Source of the DNA: an uncultured Eggerthellaceae bacterium
Lineage (GTDB): Bacteria > Actinomycetota > Coriobacteriia > Coriobacteriales > Eggerthellaceae
DNA length: 64,000 nt
Assembly: GCA_910588205.1 (NCBI GenBank)
Contig: CAJUQK010000004.1
Coordinates: 31,615-95,614, forward strand
Direction of reading: 5' to 3'
Part shown: piece by piece, positions 32,566 to 40,835 of the stretch
How the letters are laid out: each line of letters starts with the position of its first letter
Numbering within the stretch: the first letter of the stretch is position 1
Notes under the pieces: generated by a model
What the model was told of the DNA's origin: nothing
Database searches by the model: none
The model's input: only the letters and a program-made list of their open reading frames with translations
Translations under genes and position numbers: made by a program

Positions 32566-33279
32566 TCAGATGCCGAGGGCCTTCTTCAGAGCAGAAACCC
32601 TCCTGCGGGAAACGGGGATCTTCTCTTCCACGCTGTTCAGCGTAAGAGAGAGCGTGCCACCCTTGATGGTCTCAACCTCTTCGATCATGGAGAGGTTCAC
32701 CAGATAGGCCCTATGCACCCGGAAGAATCCGTGGCCATCAAGGCGCTTCTCCAACTGCGCAAGGCTGACGGTAGAGAAGTAGCGGTCTGCATCCGTTTGC
32801 AGATAGGCGTAATCATCCCGAGCCTTCACGAAGCGGATGGTGTCTATCCCTATGAGGATCTTCTTGCCACCCTTCTCCACCGGGATGCGCTCACTTTTCT
32901 GGGCCTGCACATGCAGAGCCACATGTTCGCGCACGCGCTGGATAGCCTGAGCCAGCCGCTCTGTTTCCACCGGCTTGACCAAGTAGTCAATGGCATTCAC
33001 AGCAAAGGCGTCCAAAGCATGTTCGCTATAAGCAGTGACGAAGACCACCTCAGGCGGGAACTTCAGATGCTGGAGCGCCTCAGCCAGTTGCAGACCTGTG
33101 GCCTCTGGCATATTGATGTCAAGGAACATGACATCGCACGGATATTCCTTGAGCTTCTCAATGGCTTCGCGAACGCCCGCGGCTTCTGCCACCACTTCAA
33201 CGCCGCCCACTTCACCCAAAAGGTATGTCAATTCAGAGCGCGCAGGTGCTTCGTCATCAACGATGATTGCCTTCAGCAC
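32566..33279 (-). CDS. LytTR-family response regulator (237 aa)
   Basis: The N-terminal receiver domain has the acidic pair D8-D9, phospho-acceptor Asp54 in FLDINMP and Lys102 in YLVKP. From about residue 135 there is a LytTR DNA-binding domain with VKARDDYAYLQT, LEKRLDGHGFFRVHRAYLVN and the terminal VSRRRVSALKKAL. I chose the GTG at 33279; longer frames up to 33408 add residues outside the receiver fold. No sensor kinase is adjacent, so it is an orphan locally. A TATAAT lies on the same strand at 33382-33387. The downstream membrane propeller protein is the nearest candidate target or partner. Confidence 0.92.
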   Translation of the reverse strand: MLKAIIVDDEAPARSELTYLLGEVGGVEVVAEAAGVREAIEKLKEYPCDVMFLDINMPEATGLQLAEALQHLKFPPEVVFVTAYSEHALDAFAVNAIDYLVKPVETERLAQAIQRVREHVALHVQAQKSERIPVEKGGKKILIGIDTIRFVKARDDYAYLQTDADRYFSTVSLAQLEKRLDGHGFFRVHRAYLVNLSMIEEVETIKGGTLSLTLNSVEEKIPVSRRRVSALKKALGI

Positions 33280-33381
33280 TTCTCTTACCCCCACTCTTCG
33301 CGCAGCAGTGCGCCCGTATCCTATGCATTCTTCGCTGTTCACCACCGTCCCAAGAGGAACTGGGTACAACGCAGATGCTCT

Positions 33382-33387
33382 ATTATA
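33382..33387 (-). promoter_or_regulatory. -10 element (TATAAT) upstream of the LytTR regulator
   Basis: A perfect TATAAT on the minus strand, about 100 bases upstream of the chosen start. No good -35 hexamer is visible at 16-18 bases. Confidence 0.5.
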
Positions 33388-33530
33388 GCCCAGTTTTCTG
33401 CCGTTCACCGGGAAAACGTAACGGTGCCGAATCAGCGGCGCGTGCGCTGACGGAAAAAGAGATTGCGTTCGCCGAACGTTTCATTGCCGTTTCCAACGAT
33501 ATCTTCGATGGCGAACGGCCTCCGGTGAGC

Positions 33531-33536
33531 TATAAT
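33531..33536 (+). promoter_or_regulatory. -10 element (TATAAT) of tRNA-Leu
   Basis: TATAAT lies 15 bases before the tRNA 5' end, a usual distance for a tRNA promoter with a short leader. A consensus -35 is not seen. Confidence 0.55.
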
Positions 33537-33551
33537 TCCATGCGTGCCTGC

Positions 33552-33637
33552 GCCCGGGTGGCGGAACGGCAGACGCAGCGGATTCAAAATCCGCCGCTCG
33601 CAAGAGTGTGTGGGTTCAAATCCCACCCCGGGCACCA
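33552..33637 (+). tRNA. tRNA-Leu(CAA)
   Basis: The acceptor stem GCCCGGG pairs with CCCGGGC, followed by discriminator A and an encoded CCA. The anticodon loop TTCAAAA gives anticodon CAA (leucine, codon TTG). The long variable arm (CGCTCGCAAGAGTG) marks a class II tRNA, and the T arm GTGGGTTCAAATCCCAC is complete. A 14-bp hairpin follows directly. Confidence 0.95.
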
Positions 33638-33638
33638 T

Positions 33639-33670
33639 ATCCCCTGTGCACCTTTAGGTGTGCAGGGGAT
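33639..33670 (+). terminator. Hairpin directly after tRNA-Leu
   Basis: ATCCCCTGTGCACC and GGTGTGCAGGGGAT form a 14-bp stem (two G-T pairs) with loop TTTA, starting one base after the CCA end. The following T run is short. Confidence 0.6.
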
Positions 33671-33687
33671 ACGTGTTTACGGGTGTA

Positions 33688-34458
33688 TAGGGGCGGACCA
33701 CGATCCGCCCCTACGAGCAATCTGTCATGCATCTATGTTGGAACGCGCAGCGTTTGGATACGCGTTGCGCGAAGAGCGCGCGCAACATATTGATTGCGGC
33801 AATTGCCGGGTAACCTGCCGTACCGGGTTCATCCAGGTGCCACAGGGGGCTGATCACGATCAGCCCCTACGGAACATGGTTCACCCAGGTGACATGCACA
33901 GTTGGTTTTCGTAGGGGTCGAACGTGTTCGACCCAACGCCACAACCCGGAGAATGCAACATCACCCGTAGGGGCCGAGCTGGCTCGGCCCGAACCCATTA
34001 CAACCCAGAAAACCCCCGCAGGTATGCACAGGTTGCAACCCTTAACCCGCTGCGCAAGCAGCGGGAATAGTTAGGCGGCGGGAGAGACCTATGAGCAAGA
34101 TGACCTCATGCGCCGCACATCCTTTCGCGCGAAGCGCGATGACGCGGCGATGAGCCGCCCGCAGTGGCGATGCGGACCCGGAGGGTCCCATCAGCAGTGC
34201 GGTGAGGATTTTTTGTTTATGCAGAAGACAGCCCTTCCCCGTGAGGGGTTGAGGCCGATTCCGCAGGCCGAGAAAAGCGTGATATAAGCGAAGCATCACG
34301 TCTTTTCGAGAGCCGAGGCCTAAGGCCGAATGCCCCTTGCGGGGAAGGCGTTATCCCCAGACACAAGAGAGGGCGGATCCAGATCCGCCCCTACGGGCAA
34401 CCTGGCATGCGTGGTTCTCACGGGTAAGACCCCGGTCCGAACGCGATCGGCCCTTACG
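33688..34458. repeat. Palindromic repeat cluster A
   Basis: This 770-base stretch has no credible gene. Palindromes lie at 33688-33715 (CGGA arms), 33845-33872 (CTGATC arms), 33910-33935 (TCGAAC), 33966-33990 (CCGAGC), 34370-34395 (CGGATC) and a degenerate one at 34433-34458. The copy at 33845 ends a 111-bp composite unit (33762-33872) found three more times in the window. Positions 34012-34076 carry an element with the hairpin CCCGCTGCGCAAGCAGCGGG, repeated inverted at about 54818-54885. The last palindrome overlaps the end of the CorC-type gene by five bases. Confidence 0.85.
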
Positions 34459-35773
34459 ACAATTCCACCGCTATCTTATCCACCCGTAAGCGGTCCATGG
34501 AAACCACCGTGAACGTAGCCTTCTCGCGCTTGATACCTTCGCTATCTTCGATAGTGACCCCATCGCCCTCATCCGGAATACGATCCAACAGCATGAGGAT
34601 CAACCCGGCAGCCGTTTCCACCTCATCCATTCCCGGAGGCGCGAACCCGATGAGCTCCTCCACTTCGTCAATGGACATGCTGCCATCTATGACCAGCGTG
34701 CCGTCTTCCAGCTTCACGATCTCATCATCGGCATCATGGCGATACTCGTCGTCTATGCGCCCTACGATCTGCTCCATGATATCTGCCAACGTGACGATAC
34801 CCGCTGTACCACCATGTTCATCTACCACGAGGCAGATCTCTGTGCGCTCCTCTTGCAGCAGGTCTATCAGCCGTGCAATGGGCACCGTTTCAGGGATAGG
34901 CGGCAATTCGCGGATCTTCCACTGGCTCATAGGCGTATCAACCGGCAGGCCATAAAGATCTTTGATGTGCACGAACCCGATGACATGGTCGCGGCTTCCC
35001 CTACAAACAGGATAGCGGGTGTACTTGTGCTGCCGCATGGTCTCCATGTTCTCTTCCAGCGGGTCTTCCACATCTAGGAAGATGACGTCTGTCCGCGGAG
35101 TCATGATGGATTCAGCGTCCTTGTCCCCCAGATCGAGCACGTTATCTACGAACTCGTTCTGCTCAGGGTTGATGAGCCCGCTCTCCGTGGATTCGTCTAC
35201 CAAGATCTTGATCTCATCCCCGGTATACACCTCGTGCTCGTTCGCAGGATCATGGCCCAAAAGCCGCACCACCGCATTCGTGATGGAATTGAATAGCCAC
35301 ATGATGGGATAGGTGACCTTATAGAAGATGAGCAGCGGCGTAGCTGTATGCAACGCGTATTTCTCCGTAGAGAAGATGGCGAGGGATTTCGGGATCAGTT
35401 CGCCTACCACTACGTGAAGGGTGGTCATGATGAAGTAGCCTAAGGCCACAGCACACACGGCAATGATCGGCTCCGGCGCATGGAACAACTCGAACACGGG
35501 ACGGATGAGCTCAGAGAACGCCGGCTCCCCCAGCCAGCCCAAAGCCAGGGATGCCAAGGTGATGCCCAACTGACAGGCGGACAGATACGCGTTCACGTTG
35601 TTCGCTATCAGCAGCGCATTCTTCGAACCCTTCGTTCCCTTCGCCGCAGCTATCTCCAACTGCGATTTCCGGACACGTACCAGTGCGAATTCCGCCACCA
35701 CGAAGAAAGCATTCATCAATAGGAACAAGACCACCAGCACCAAGCTGATGCCAACGTATGCGCCTTCCGGCAT
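34454..35773 (-). CDS. CNNM/CorC-type membrane protein with CBS pair (439 aa)
   Basis: Residues 1-190 form the DUF21/CNNM membrane domain with FFVVAEFALVRVRKSQLE and CQLGITLASLALGWLGEP. Residues 205-340 hold a CBS pair with IMTPRTDVIFLDVEDPLEE and VVDEHGGTAGIVTLADIMEQ. Residues 350-435 form the CorC_HlyC domain with LIGFAPPGMDEVETAAGLI. The family is linked to Mg/Co efflux or Na-coupled Mg transport; older annotations call it hemolysin. I chose the ATG at 35773; a GTG at 35782 is nearly equivalent. The gene stands alone between a repeat cluster and a divergent PRC-barrel gene. Confidence 0.93.
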   Translation of the reverse strand: MPEGAYVGISLVLVVLFLLMNAFFVVAEFALVRVRKSQLEIAAAKGTKGSKNALLIANNVNAYLSACQLGITLASLALGWLGEPAFSELIRPVFELFHAPEPIIAVCAVALGYFIMTTLHVVVGELIPKSLAIFSTEKYALHTATPLLIFYKVTYPIMWLFNSITNAVVRLLGHDPANEHEVYTGDEIKILVDESTESGLINPEQNEFVDNVLDLGDKDAESIMTPRTDVIFLDVEDPLEENMETMRQHKYTRYPVCRGSRDHVIGFVHIKDLYGLPVDTPMSQWKIRELPPIPETVPIARLIDLLQEERTEICLVVDEHGGTAGIVTLADIMEQIVGRIDDEYRHDADDEIVKLEDGTLVIDGSMSIDEVEELIGFAPPGMDEVETAAGLILMLLDRIPDEGDGVTIEDSEGIKREKATFTVVSMDRLRVDKIAVELS

Positions 35774-35962
35774 GTAGATCACTCTCTCTTTAGTACGTCA
35801 GAAGCAGATTTCTTGCTGGATGTATCCTAGTGCATATCTGGCGAAGGTGGGAAGATTGCTGCACGATTGTTGATGATGGAAAGCTTCTGTCCCTTTTCCG
35901 TCATCCCTTTTCGCTGTCCCGTTCCGGTATCTCTTCTTGATGCCCCTTTTCGCCATCCTCGG

Positions 35963-35968
35963 TATAAT
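35963..35968 (+). promoter_or_regulatory. -10 element placing transcription start at the PRC-barrel ATG
   Basis: TATAAT ends seven bases before the ATG at 35976, so transcription should begin at or next to the start codon. No ribosome site is present, consistent with a leaderless mRNA. Confidence 0.6.
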
Positions 35969-35975
35969 CACGCCC

Positions 35976-36782
35976 ATGGAGATCAAAACGAAAGACCTCG
36001 CCACACGCAAGGTATGGACGGAGCATCCTCGCAAGGATGACCCCGAGGCCACTAAGAAGGTGGGTCGCATCCATGCGTTCGTGTTCCACCCGAAAGAGCC
36101 GCGCCTGGTAGGGTTCCTCGTCAAACGGCCCGATATCGCCCTTATGTTCCACCGCAAGGACCTGTTCGTGGCCTTCAACGGCTGGCACATCCAAGACGGC
36201 GATATCGTCCTGAACAACACCGCAGGCTCCAAGGATCGCAGCGCTTGCAAGGAACTGAGCATCGATCTAGACGAATGCGTCATCTGGGTAGGGCTTCCCG
36301 TCATCACCCAAGACGGCACGCAGCTTGGCATCGTAGATTCAGTCACCTTTGACGACCAGAGCGGCCGCGTGCTGGCCCTGGAGGTCAGCCAAGGAACCAC
36401 GGCGAACGCACTCTTGGGACAACGCACGCTTCCCCCGGAGGATATCTGCGGCTTCAAGCGCGGTATCGGCACGCAGCTATACATGGCTGATGATGACGAC
36501 GAACGAGCCTTGGGGGCGCTCTTGGTCAAGGATACGGCGAAGGATGCCCAGGTAGTGGGTGGTGCTGCAGAAAAAGCCGGCACCGCCACAGCCGTAGCCA
36601 AAGACAAGGTGACACGCACCTACAAACGGATGAAGCCCAAGGTGCAACAAGCCTCTCAGGAAGCAACGAAGGCAGCCGGGGACGCCGTGGAGAAGGGCGT
36701 CTATGCTACCGGCAAGCAGATAGGCCGCACCAAGGGCATGTTCAAGAATTTCAAGGACGAATTCAAGAAGGGCATGCAATAA
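35976..36782 (+). CDS. PRC-barrel domain protein with Ala/Lys-rich tail (268 aa)
   Basis: Two PRC-barrel-like beta units are visible: residues 1-90 (IKTKDLATRKVW, KKVGRIHAFVFHPKEPRLVGF) and about 100-165 (GLPVITQDGTQLGIVDSVTF). The last 90 residues are rich in Ala, Lys and Thr and resemble LEA/apolipoprotein-like amphipathic helices. No membrane segment is visible. The ATG at 35976 has no ribosome site and follows TATAAT by seven bases, so the message is probably leaderless; a TTG start at 35937 would overlap the promoter. PRC-barrel proteins act in RNA processing (RimM) or as small-ligand sensors; the specific role here is unknown. Confidence 0.8.
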   Translation: MEIKTKDLATRKVWTEHPRKDDPEATKKVGRIHAFVFHPKEPRLVGFLVKRPDIALMFHRKDLFVAFNGWHIQDGDIVLNNTAGSKDRSACKELSIDLDECVIWVGLPVITQDGTQLGIVDSVTFDDQSGRVLALEVSQGTTANALLGQRTLPPEDICGFKRGIGTQLYMADDDDERALGALLVKDTAKDAQVVGGAAEKAGTATAVAKDKVTRTYKRMKPKVQQASQEATKAAGDAVEKGVYATGKQIGRTKGMFKNFKDEFKKGMQ

Positions 36783-36808
36783 CGCAGAGAACCATCCCCC
36801 GCGTTATT
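36778..36808. terminator. Hairpin between convergent PRC-barrel and DJ-1 genes
   Basis: AATAACGC (36778-36785) and GCGTTATT (36801-36808) form an 8-bp stem that includes the TAA stop of the PRC-barrel gene. No clear T run is present. A shared terminator role is inferred. Confidence 0.4.
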
Positions 36809-36848
36809 CGTAGGTGGGCATGCGCCTTCCTCGCCCACTCCCCACGGG

Positions 36849-37415
36849 TCATTGCTTCACGGTGGAGAGCATATCGGCGGCAACTTCGTCCGCATCGGCG
36901 GGGGTGGTCATCACCGAAAGGCAGACCAAGGCGAAATCCAACGCGAACCCGGGCCCAGAAGCCGTAACCAGGTTGCCATCATGCACCACACCGGAATACC
37001 CCACGTACGACCCCGCAGGGAACCCTTCTTCGCAGCCGGGATAGCAGGTCACGCGCTTGCCTTCGAGCAACCCCAGCCCATTCAGCACCATGGGGCCCGC
37101 GCAGATAGAGAATACGAACTTACCCGTATCCATGAACGCCTTGAGCGCATCTGCCAGGGGAAGGCATTTCGCCATGGCCTCGACCCCCGCTGATCCGCCC
37201 GGCACCAGGATGCCGTCGAACCCGTTAAGATCCACATCCGCCAGCCCGAAATCAGCCGTCATCAGGATATCCTGGGCTAGTCGCACATCACGGCCATCCA
37301 TGATGGACACCGTGACCGCATCAACGCCTCCGCGCCGCCACGCATCAATAGGCGCAATAGCCTCCAGCGGTTCGGTCCCATCAGCCAGCATCACGGCTAT
37401 CCTCGGCTTATCCAT
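36849..37415 (-). CDS. DJ-1/PfpI family protein (188 aa)
   Basis: Class I glutamine-amidotransferase-like fold of the DJ-1/YajL group. The nucleophile elbow is SICAGPMVL with Cys105. The conserved acidic partner is Glu15 in ADGTEPLEA, and FDGILVPGGSAG and GYSGVVHDGNLVTASGPG are family blocks. Such proteins act as chaperones or glyoxalase/deglycase-like stress enzymes; the exact activity is debated even for well-studied members. It is read in the same direction as coaD, with a 39-base gap, and may be co-transcribed with it. Confidence 0.93.
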   Translation of the reverse strand: MDKPRIAVMLADGTEPLEAIAPIDAWRRGGVDAVTVSIMDGRDVRLAQDILMTADFGLADVDLNGFDGILVPGGSAGVEAMAKCLPLADALKAFMDTGKFVFSICAGPMVLNGLGLLEGKRVTCYPGCEEGFPAGSYVGYSGVVHDGNLVTASGPGFALDFALVCLSVMTTPADADEVAADMLSTVKQ

Positions 37416-37454
37416 AGGGGATCCCTTTCTCTCTGCCAGGAGCCCGAAACGCTC

Positions 37455-37940
37455 CTATGCCTTGGCGAACTTCTCTTCCAACGCCTGCGCCACACAAGAT
37501 GGCACGAACTGAGCCACGCTGCTATGGAGGCTGGCCAACTCGCGCACGATCGAGGATGACAGATACATATATTCCGGCGGGCTCATGATGAAGGTGGTTT
37601 CTAGGTCGTAATCCAGTTGGTGATTGAGAGCGTTCATCTGGAATTCGTATTCGAAATCAGTGATAGCCCGCAAGCCTTTGACGATCACATGAGCGCCCTT
37701 TTGTTGGGCAAAGTCCACCAAAAGACAGTCGAAGGGCTCCACCGTGACATTCGGCAGGTGTGCGGTAGCCTGGCGAACGAGTTGCGTGCGCTCCTCCAAG
37801 GTGAACAAGGGATGCTTACCCGCCGATTGGGCCACCGCCACGATGAGCTCATCCATCATGGAAGCGGCTCGAGCTATGACATCCAAGTGACCGTTGGTGA
37901 TAGGGTCGAAGGTGCCAGGGGTAATGGCGCGGCGCGTCAT
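37455..37940 (-). CDS. coaD: Phosphopantetheine adenylyltransferase (161 aa)
   Basis: Catalyses ATP + 4'-phosphopantetheine to dephospho-CoA + PPi, the fourth step of CoA synthesis. The nucleotidyltransferase motif TPGTFDPITNGHLDVIARA and the C-terminal YLSSSIVRELASL loop (the SSSxxR-type ATP-binding site) are intact, and the length is usual (about 160 aa). VIVKGLRAITDFEYEFQMN is the substrate-binding block. AAAGGAG lies before the ATG. The upstream MFS-CBS gene ends 21 bases before it on the same strand. Confidence 0.97.
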   Translation of the reverse strand: MTRRAITPGTFDPITNGHLDVIARAASMMDELIVAVAQSAGKHPLFTLEERTQLVRQATAHLPNVTVEPFDCLLVDFAQQKGAHVIVKGLRAITDFEYEFQMNALNHQLDYDLETTFIMSPPEYMYLSSSIVRELASLHSSVAQFVPSCVAQALEEKFAKA

Positions 37941-37961
37941 GGGCGCTCCTTTCTTGAAGCT

Positions 37962-39914
37962 CTAGTGCGTATCCAAATACGTTTCCATGCTGTACTCCGT
38001 GATGTCGCTTCGGTTGATGATACCTACGATGCGCCCCTTTTCTATCACGGGCACCTTCTTCAGGTGGTTCCTTGACAGCACACGGCACACTTCCTCTAGA
38101 TCAGCGTGGATGTTCACGCCAATGGTCCCCTTCGCCCCCACCGCGCTCACCGGCAGCCCCATGAGGTGCTCCAGCTTCTCGTCGTAGGTAGCGGTGTCAT
38201 TCGCTGACATCATCATCAACACGATGGGATCCATGTAAGACTCGCTCTGGCGAGAGAGCTGCTTCAAGATATCCCCGTCAGAGATGAATCCCACAGGCTC
38301 ACCCTTCGCATCTACGATAGGACACGCGCTGATATGCTTGCTGATGAAGAGCTCCATGGCATCTTTCACGGTGGCATCGGGCAACAGCGTATACACATCC
38401 GTTTTCATGATGCGACGCAGCAGCTCTTTGTTCGTCTGAGCGCTGCCAGAATCCGCCTGAGCAGATACCTTTGCCGCTCCCTTGGTCCTGCCTTCTGGCT
38501 GCTCCTGACCCACAGCTTCCGTGGTGCCCGGCCTATCCTTCACGAAGATGACCGTGAGCACCAGCCCTGCCGCTATCATGGCCGCGCAAACCATGAACGC
38601 CACATCGATGCCCAACGTGGTGGCATCAGAAAGGCCCATGCTACCCGAAGCCGCGTTCTGCACACCTGTTGAGACCGACACCACGATAGCCGTGCCCAAT
38701 GAGCCAGCCACTTGGCGTAGCGTGTTGTTGACGCTGGTCCCATGATTCATCAGCTTGGTATCAAGGGCGTTCATGCCCCAGGTGGTGATGGGCATATTCA
38801 CGATGGCCATGGAGAACATGCGCAGTACGTAGAGCACCACGATGTACCACAGAGGAGATGCCAAGGTCAGCACGCCGAAGCCCACGGTAGTCGCCAGAAG
38901 CAGACCCATGCCCACGAGCCCCAGCATGCGCGGGCCGTGTTTGTCGAAGAGCTTACCGGCAATGGGATTCATGACGCCCATCACAATGGCACCCGGCATG
39001 AGCACCAACCCCGAAACCGTAGCCGGAAAGCCCAGGAGCGTTTGCACGTAGATGGGCATGAGGATGGCAGCAGAAAGGAGGGAGCCCTGCACGAGCATGC
39101 CAATGATGGTTGAGATCAGGAACTTGCGGTTATAGAGCACCTTCACCCGCAACATGGGCGTTTCCAAATGCGTTTGGCGGATGAAGAACCACACCACGCA
39201 AACGCAACCCACCACAGTAGCCGCACCCGTGAACAGAGTGAGCCCGGTAGAGCCCAAGGCAGAGAAACCGTAGAGCATCCCGCCAAAACCCAAGGTGGAA
39301 AGGGCCACGGAAAGAGCGTCGAAGGCAGCATCACCCTTGCCGCCCACCACCTCCTTGTTCTCCATCAAGATGGCCGCCAGCACCAACGTGATGGCTGAGA
39401 GCACAGCGATTCCCAGGAACATGATGTGCCAGTCTGCCGTGTCCACCACGATGCCGCCCACCGTAGGGCCGATGGCCGGAGCGAAAGCCACGACCAAACC
39501 GAAGATGCCCATGGCGGCGCCGCGCTTCTCCACCGGGAAAGTGACCAAGAGCACCGTCATGGACATGGGCATCAGGATGCCTGCACCGATGGCCTGTACG
39601 ATGCGCCCCGCAAGCAGCAGCGGAAAGTTCGCCGCCAACCCGCAGAGCAGAGCCCCCACAAGGAAAACCAGCATAGAGAAGAGGAAGAGGCGTTTGGTGG
39701 TGAAGCGGTCCTGGAGGTAGGCCGTGATGGGGATCATGATAGCGTTCACCAGCGTGAAGCCCGTGGTGAGCCATTGAGCCGTGGCCGCATCCACGGAGGT
39801 GTCCTTCATGATAGAGGGCAGCGCCGGCGCCACCAGCGTCTGATTGAGAACAGTGACGAACGTACCCACCATGATGACCGCGATGGCCATCCATTGCCTG
39901 CGTGTGAGACCCAT
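37962..39914 (-). CDS. DHA2-type MFS drug exporter fused to a CBS-domain pair (650 aa)
   Basis: Residues 1-470 are a 14-helix EmrB/QacA-type carrier: TVLNQTLVAPALPSIMKD after TM1, LQDRFTTKRLF in the signature loop, QAIGAGILMPMSM in TM4 and GPTVGGIVVD in TM5. After a linker rich in Gly, Ala and Glu, residues 510-650 form two CBS motifs: MKTDVYTLLPDATVKDAMEL with CPIVDAKGEPVGFISDGDIL, and HLKKVPVIEKGRIVGIINRSD. CBS pairs usually bind adenosine nucleotides, so transport may be gated by energy state. GGAGG precedes the ATG at 39914; the longer frame to 39974 is unlikely. I see no frameshift, so it is a true fusion in this sequence. Confidence 0.9.
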   Translation of the reverse strand: MGLTRRQWMAIAVIMVGTFVTVLNQTLVAPALPSIMKDTSVDAATAQWLTTGFTLVNAIMIPITAYLQDRFTTKRLFLFSMLVFLVGALLCGLAANFPLLLAGRIVQAIGAGILMPMSMTVLLVTFPVEKRGAAMGIFGLVVAFAPAIGPTVGGIVVDTADWHIMFLGIAVLSAITLVLAAILMENKEVVGGKGDAAFDALSVALSTLGFGGMLYGFSALGSTGLTLFTGAATVVGCVCVVWFFIRQTHLETPMLRVKVLYNRKFLISTIIGMLVQGSLLSAAILMPIYVQTLLGFPATVSGLVLMPGAIVMGVMNPIAGKLFDKHGPRMLGLVGMGLLLATTVGFGVLTLASPLWYIVVLYVLRMFSMAIVNMPITTWGMNALDTKLMNHGTSVNNTLRQVAGSLGTAIVVSVSTGVQNAASGSMGLSDATTLGIDVAFMVCAAMIAAGLVLTVIFVKDRPGTTEAVGQEQPEGRTKGAAKVSAQADSGSAQTNKELLRRIMKTDVYTLLPDATVKDAMELFISKHISACPIVDAKGEPVGFISDGDILKQLSRQSESYMDPIVLMMMSANDTATYDEKLEHLMGLPVSAVGAKGTIGVNIHADLEEVCRVLSRNHLKKVPVIEKGRIVGIINRSDITEYSMETYLDTH

Positions 39915-40070
39915 GGATCCTCCGAATTCGTTGCGTATGCATACCGTTATACCGCAACAGAGGCCAGGTATCAAAAGAATGGCAGTGATGTCATCGGTAT
40001 GATGCAGGATGTCATCTGCGATATTCGGATCGATGTGAGGATCACCCCCTCAAACGTACCGGTGAAGGAT

Positions 40071-40442
40071 GCGTTGCGCGAAGATCATGCGCAGCATGTT
40101 CATTGCGGCAATTGCCGGGTAGCCTGACGTACGGGGTTCACCCGGGTGCAACGGGGGGGCTGATCCAGATCAGCCCCTACGAGCAGGGTTCATCCGGGTG
40201 TAGCCCCGGGCGGACCACGGTCCGCCCCTACGGCAACCTGGCATGCATGGCTCATCCGGTGGGAACCTTGCACACGATTCGTAGGGGCCGAGCTGGCTCG
40301 GCCCGATGCAACAACCCAGAGGAAGCAACTCTCCCTCGTAGGGGCCGAACGTGTTCGGCCCCATTAAGGTTGGCGGCGAATCTGACCTGTGAGCAAGGTG
40401 TACTCATGCGCCGCACATACATTCCGCGTGAAGTACGGCATT
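40071..40442. repeat. Palindromic repeat cluster B1
   Basis: Positions 40071-40181 are a 111-bp composite repeat ending in a GGGCTGATCCAGATCAGCCC palindrome. Further palindromes lie at 40207-40233 (CGGACC arms), 40279-40305 (CCGAGC) and 40336-40363 (CCGAAC). Positions 40366-40442 carry a segment starting TTAAGGTTGGCGGC that recurs at 41090-41165. I see no gene between 39915 and the toxin locus. Confidence 0.85.
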
Positions 40443-40508
40443 CGTCCTGGGTGCGGCATAGGGCGGGATGCATTGAAGCCGCGCGGCTCACACAGCCGGT
40501 TCGTTGAT

Positions 40509-40537
40509 TGAAGCGCAGATGAGGACCTGTTAGAATA
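40509..40537 (+). promoter_or_regulatory. Sigma-70-like promoter for antisense RNA
   Basis: TTGAAG (40509-40514), a 17-base spacer and TAGAAT (40532-40537) form a good promoter pointing towards the toxin gene on the opposite strand. Confidence 0.65.
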
Positions 40538-40543
40538 ATGCGC

Positions 40544-40632
40544 TAGGTGGTATGCCGTTGCGCCGGCAGCCACCCCGGTTACAAGTTTTTAGCTTGTGAG
40601 GTGGCCGTTCCCGATCTAACGGGGGCGGCTAT
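40544..40632 (+). ncRNA. Predicted antisense RNA (antitoxin) opposing the toxin transcript
   Basis: Transcription from the promoter at 40509-40537 would run into the 3' part of the toxin message. It would cover a stem GGCAGCCACC / GGTGGCC and the hairpin GCCGTTCCCG / CGGGGGCGGC followed by TATTT, a probable terminator near 40632. The arrangement matches convergent type I toxin-antitoxin loci of Gram-positive bacteria. The ends are estimated. Confidence 0.5.
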
Positions 40633-40633
40633 T

Positions 40634-40714
40634 TCACTTTCGGACCTTCATCGTCAGTTCGATAACCGCTATCACAACCAGACAGAATGCGAATAATCCT
40701 GTGTAGGTAACCAT
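40634..40714 (-). CDS. Holin-like type I toxin peptide (26 aa)
   Basis: A 26-residue frame, MVTYTGLFAF then CLVVIAVIEL then TMKVRK, with AGGAGG seven bases upstream of the ATG. One hydrophobic helix with a basic tail, beginning MVTY, is the hallmark of small membrane toxins annotated as putative holin-like toxins in Firmicutes and other gut bacteria. The toxin would insert in the membrane when unopposed. A promoter on the other strand (40509-40537) converges on its 3' end. CTAGGTGGTA appears in both orientations at the two ends of the locus. The locus sits between repeat clusters with no other gene, and this peptide is too short for usual gene finders. Confidence 0.75.
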   Translation of the reverse strand: MVTYTGLFAFCLVVIAVIELTMKVRK

Positions 40715-40835
40715 AGGCGTACCTCCTAGAATCAGGGGGTAGCCTTACCACCTAGCCCATCCATCTTAGCACGGCGTCCGACCGTATTAAGCGCTTCGTA
40801 GAGGTCGATCGAAATGGAGCTCAACCTAAGCAGAT

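Noticed and set aside
33267..33914. Plus-strand frame of 215 codons
   Set aside because: It runs through the tRNA-Leu gene and the repeat cluster and has no ribosome site.
33688..34458. CRISPR array
   Set aside because: The repeats are palindromes of several classes with irregular spacing and orientation, not uniform direct repeats with spacers of equal length. No cas genes are present.
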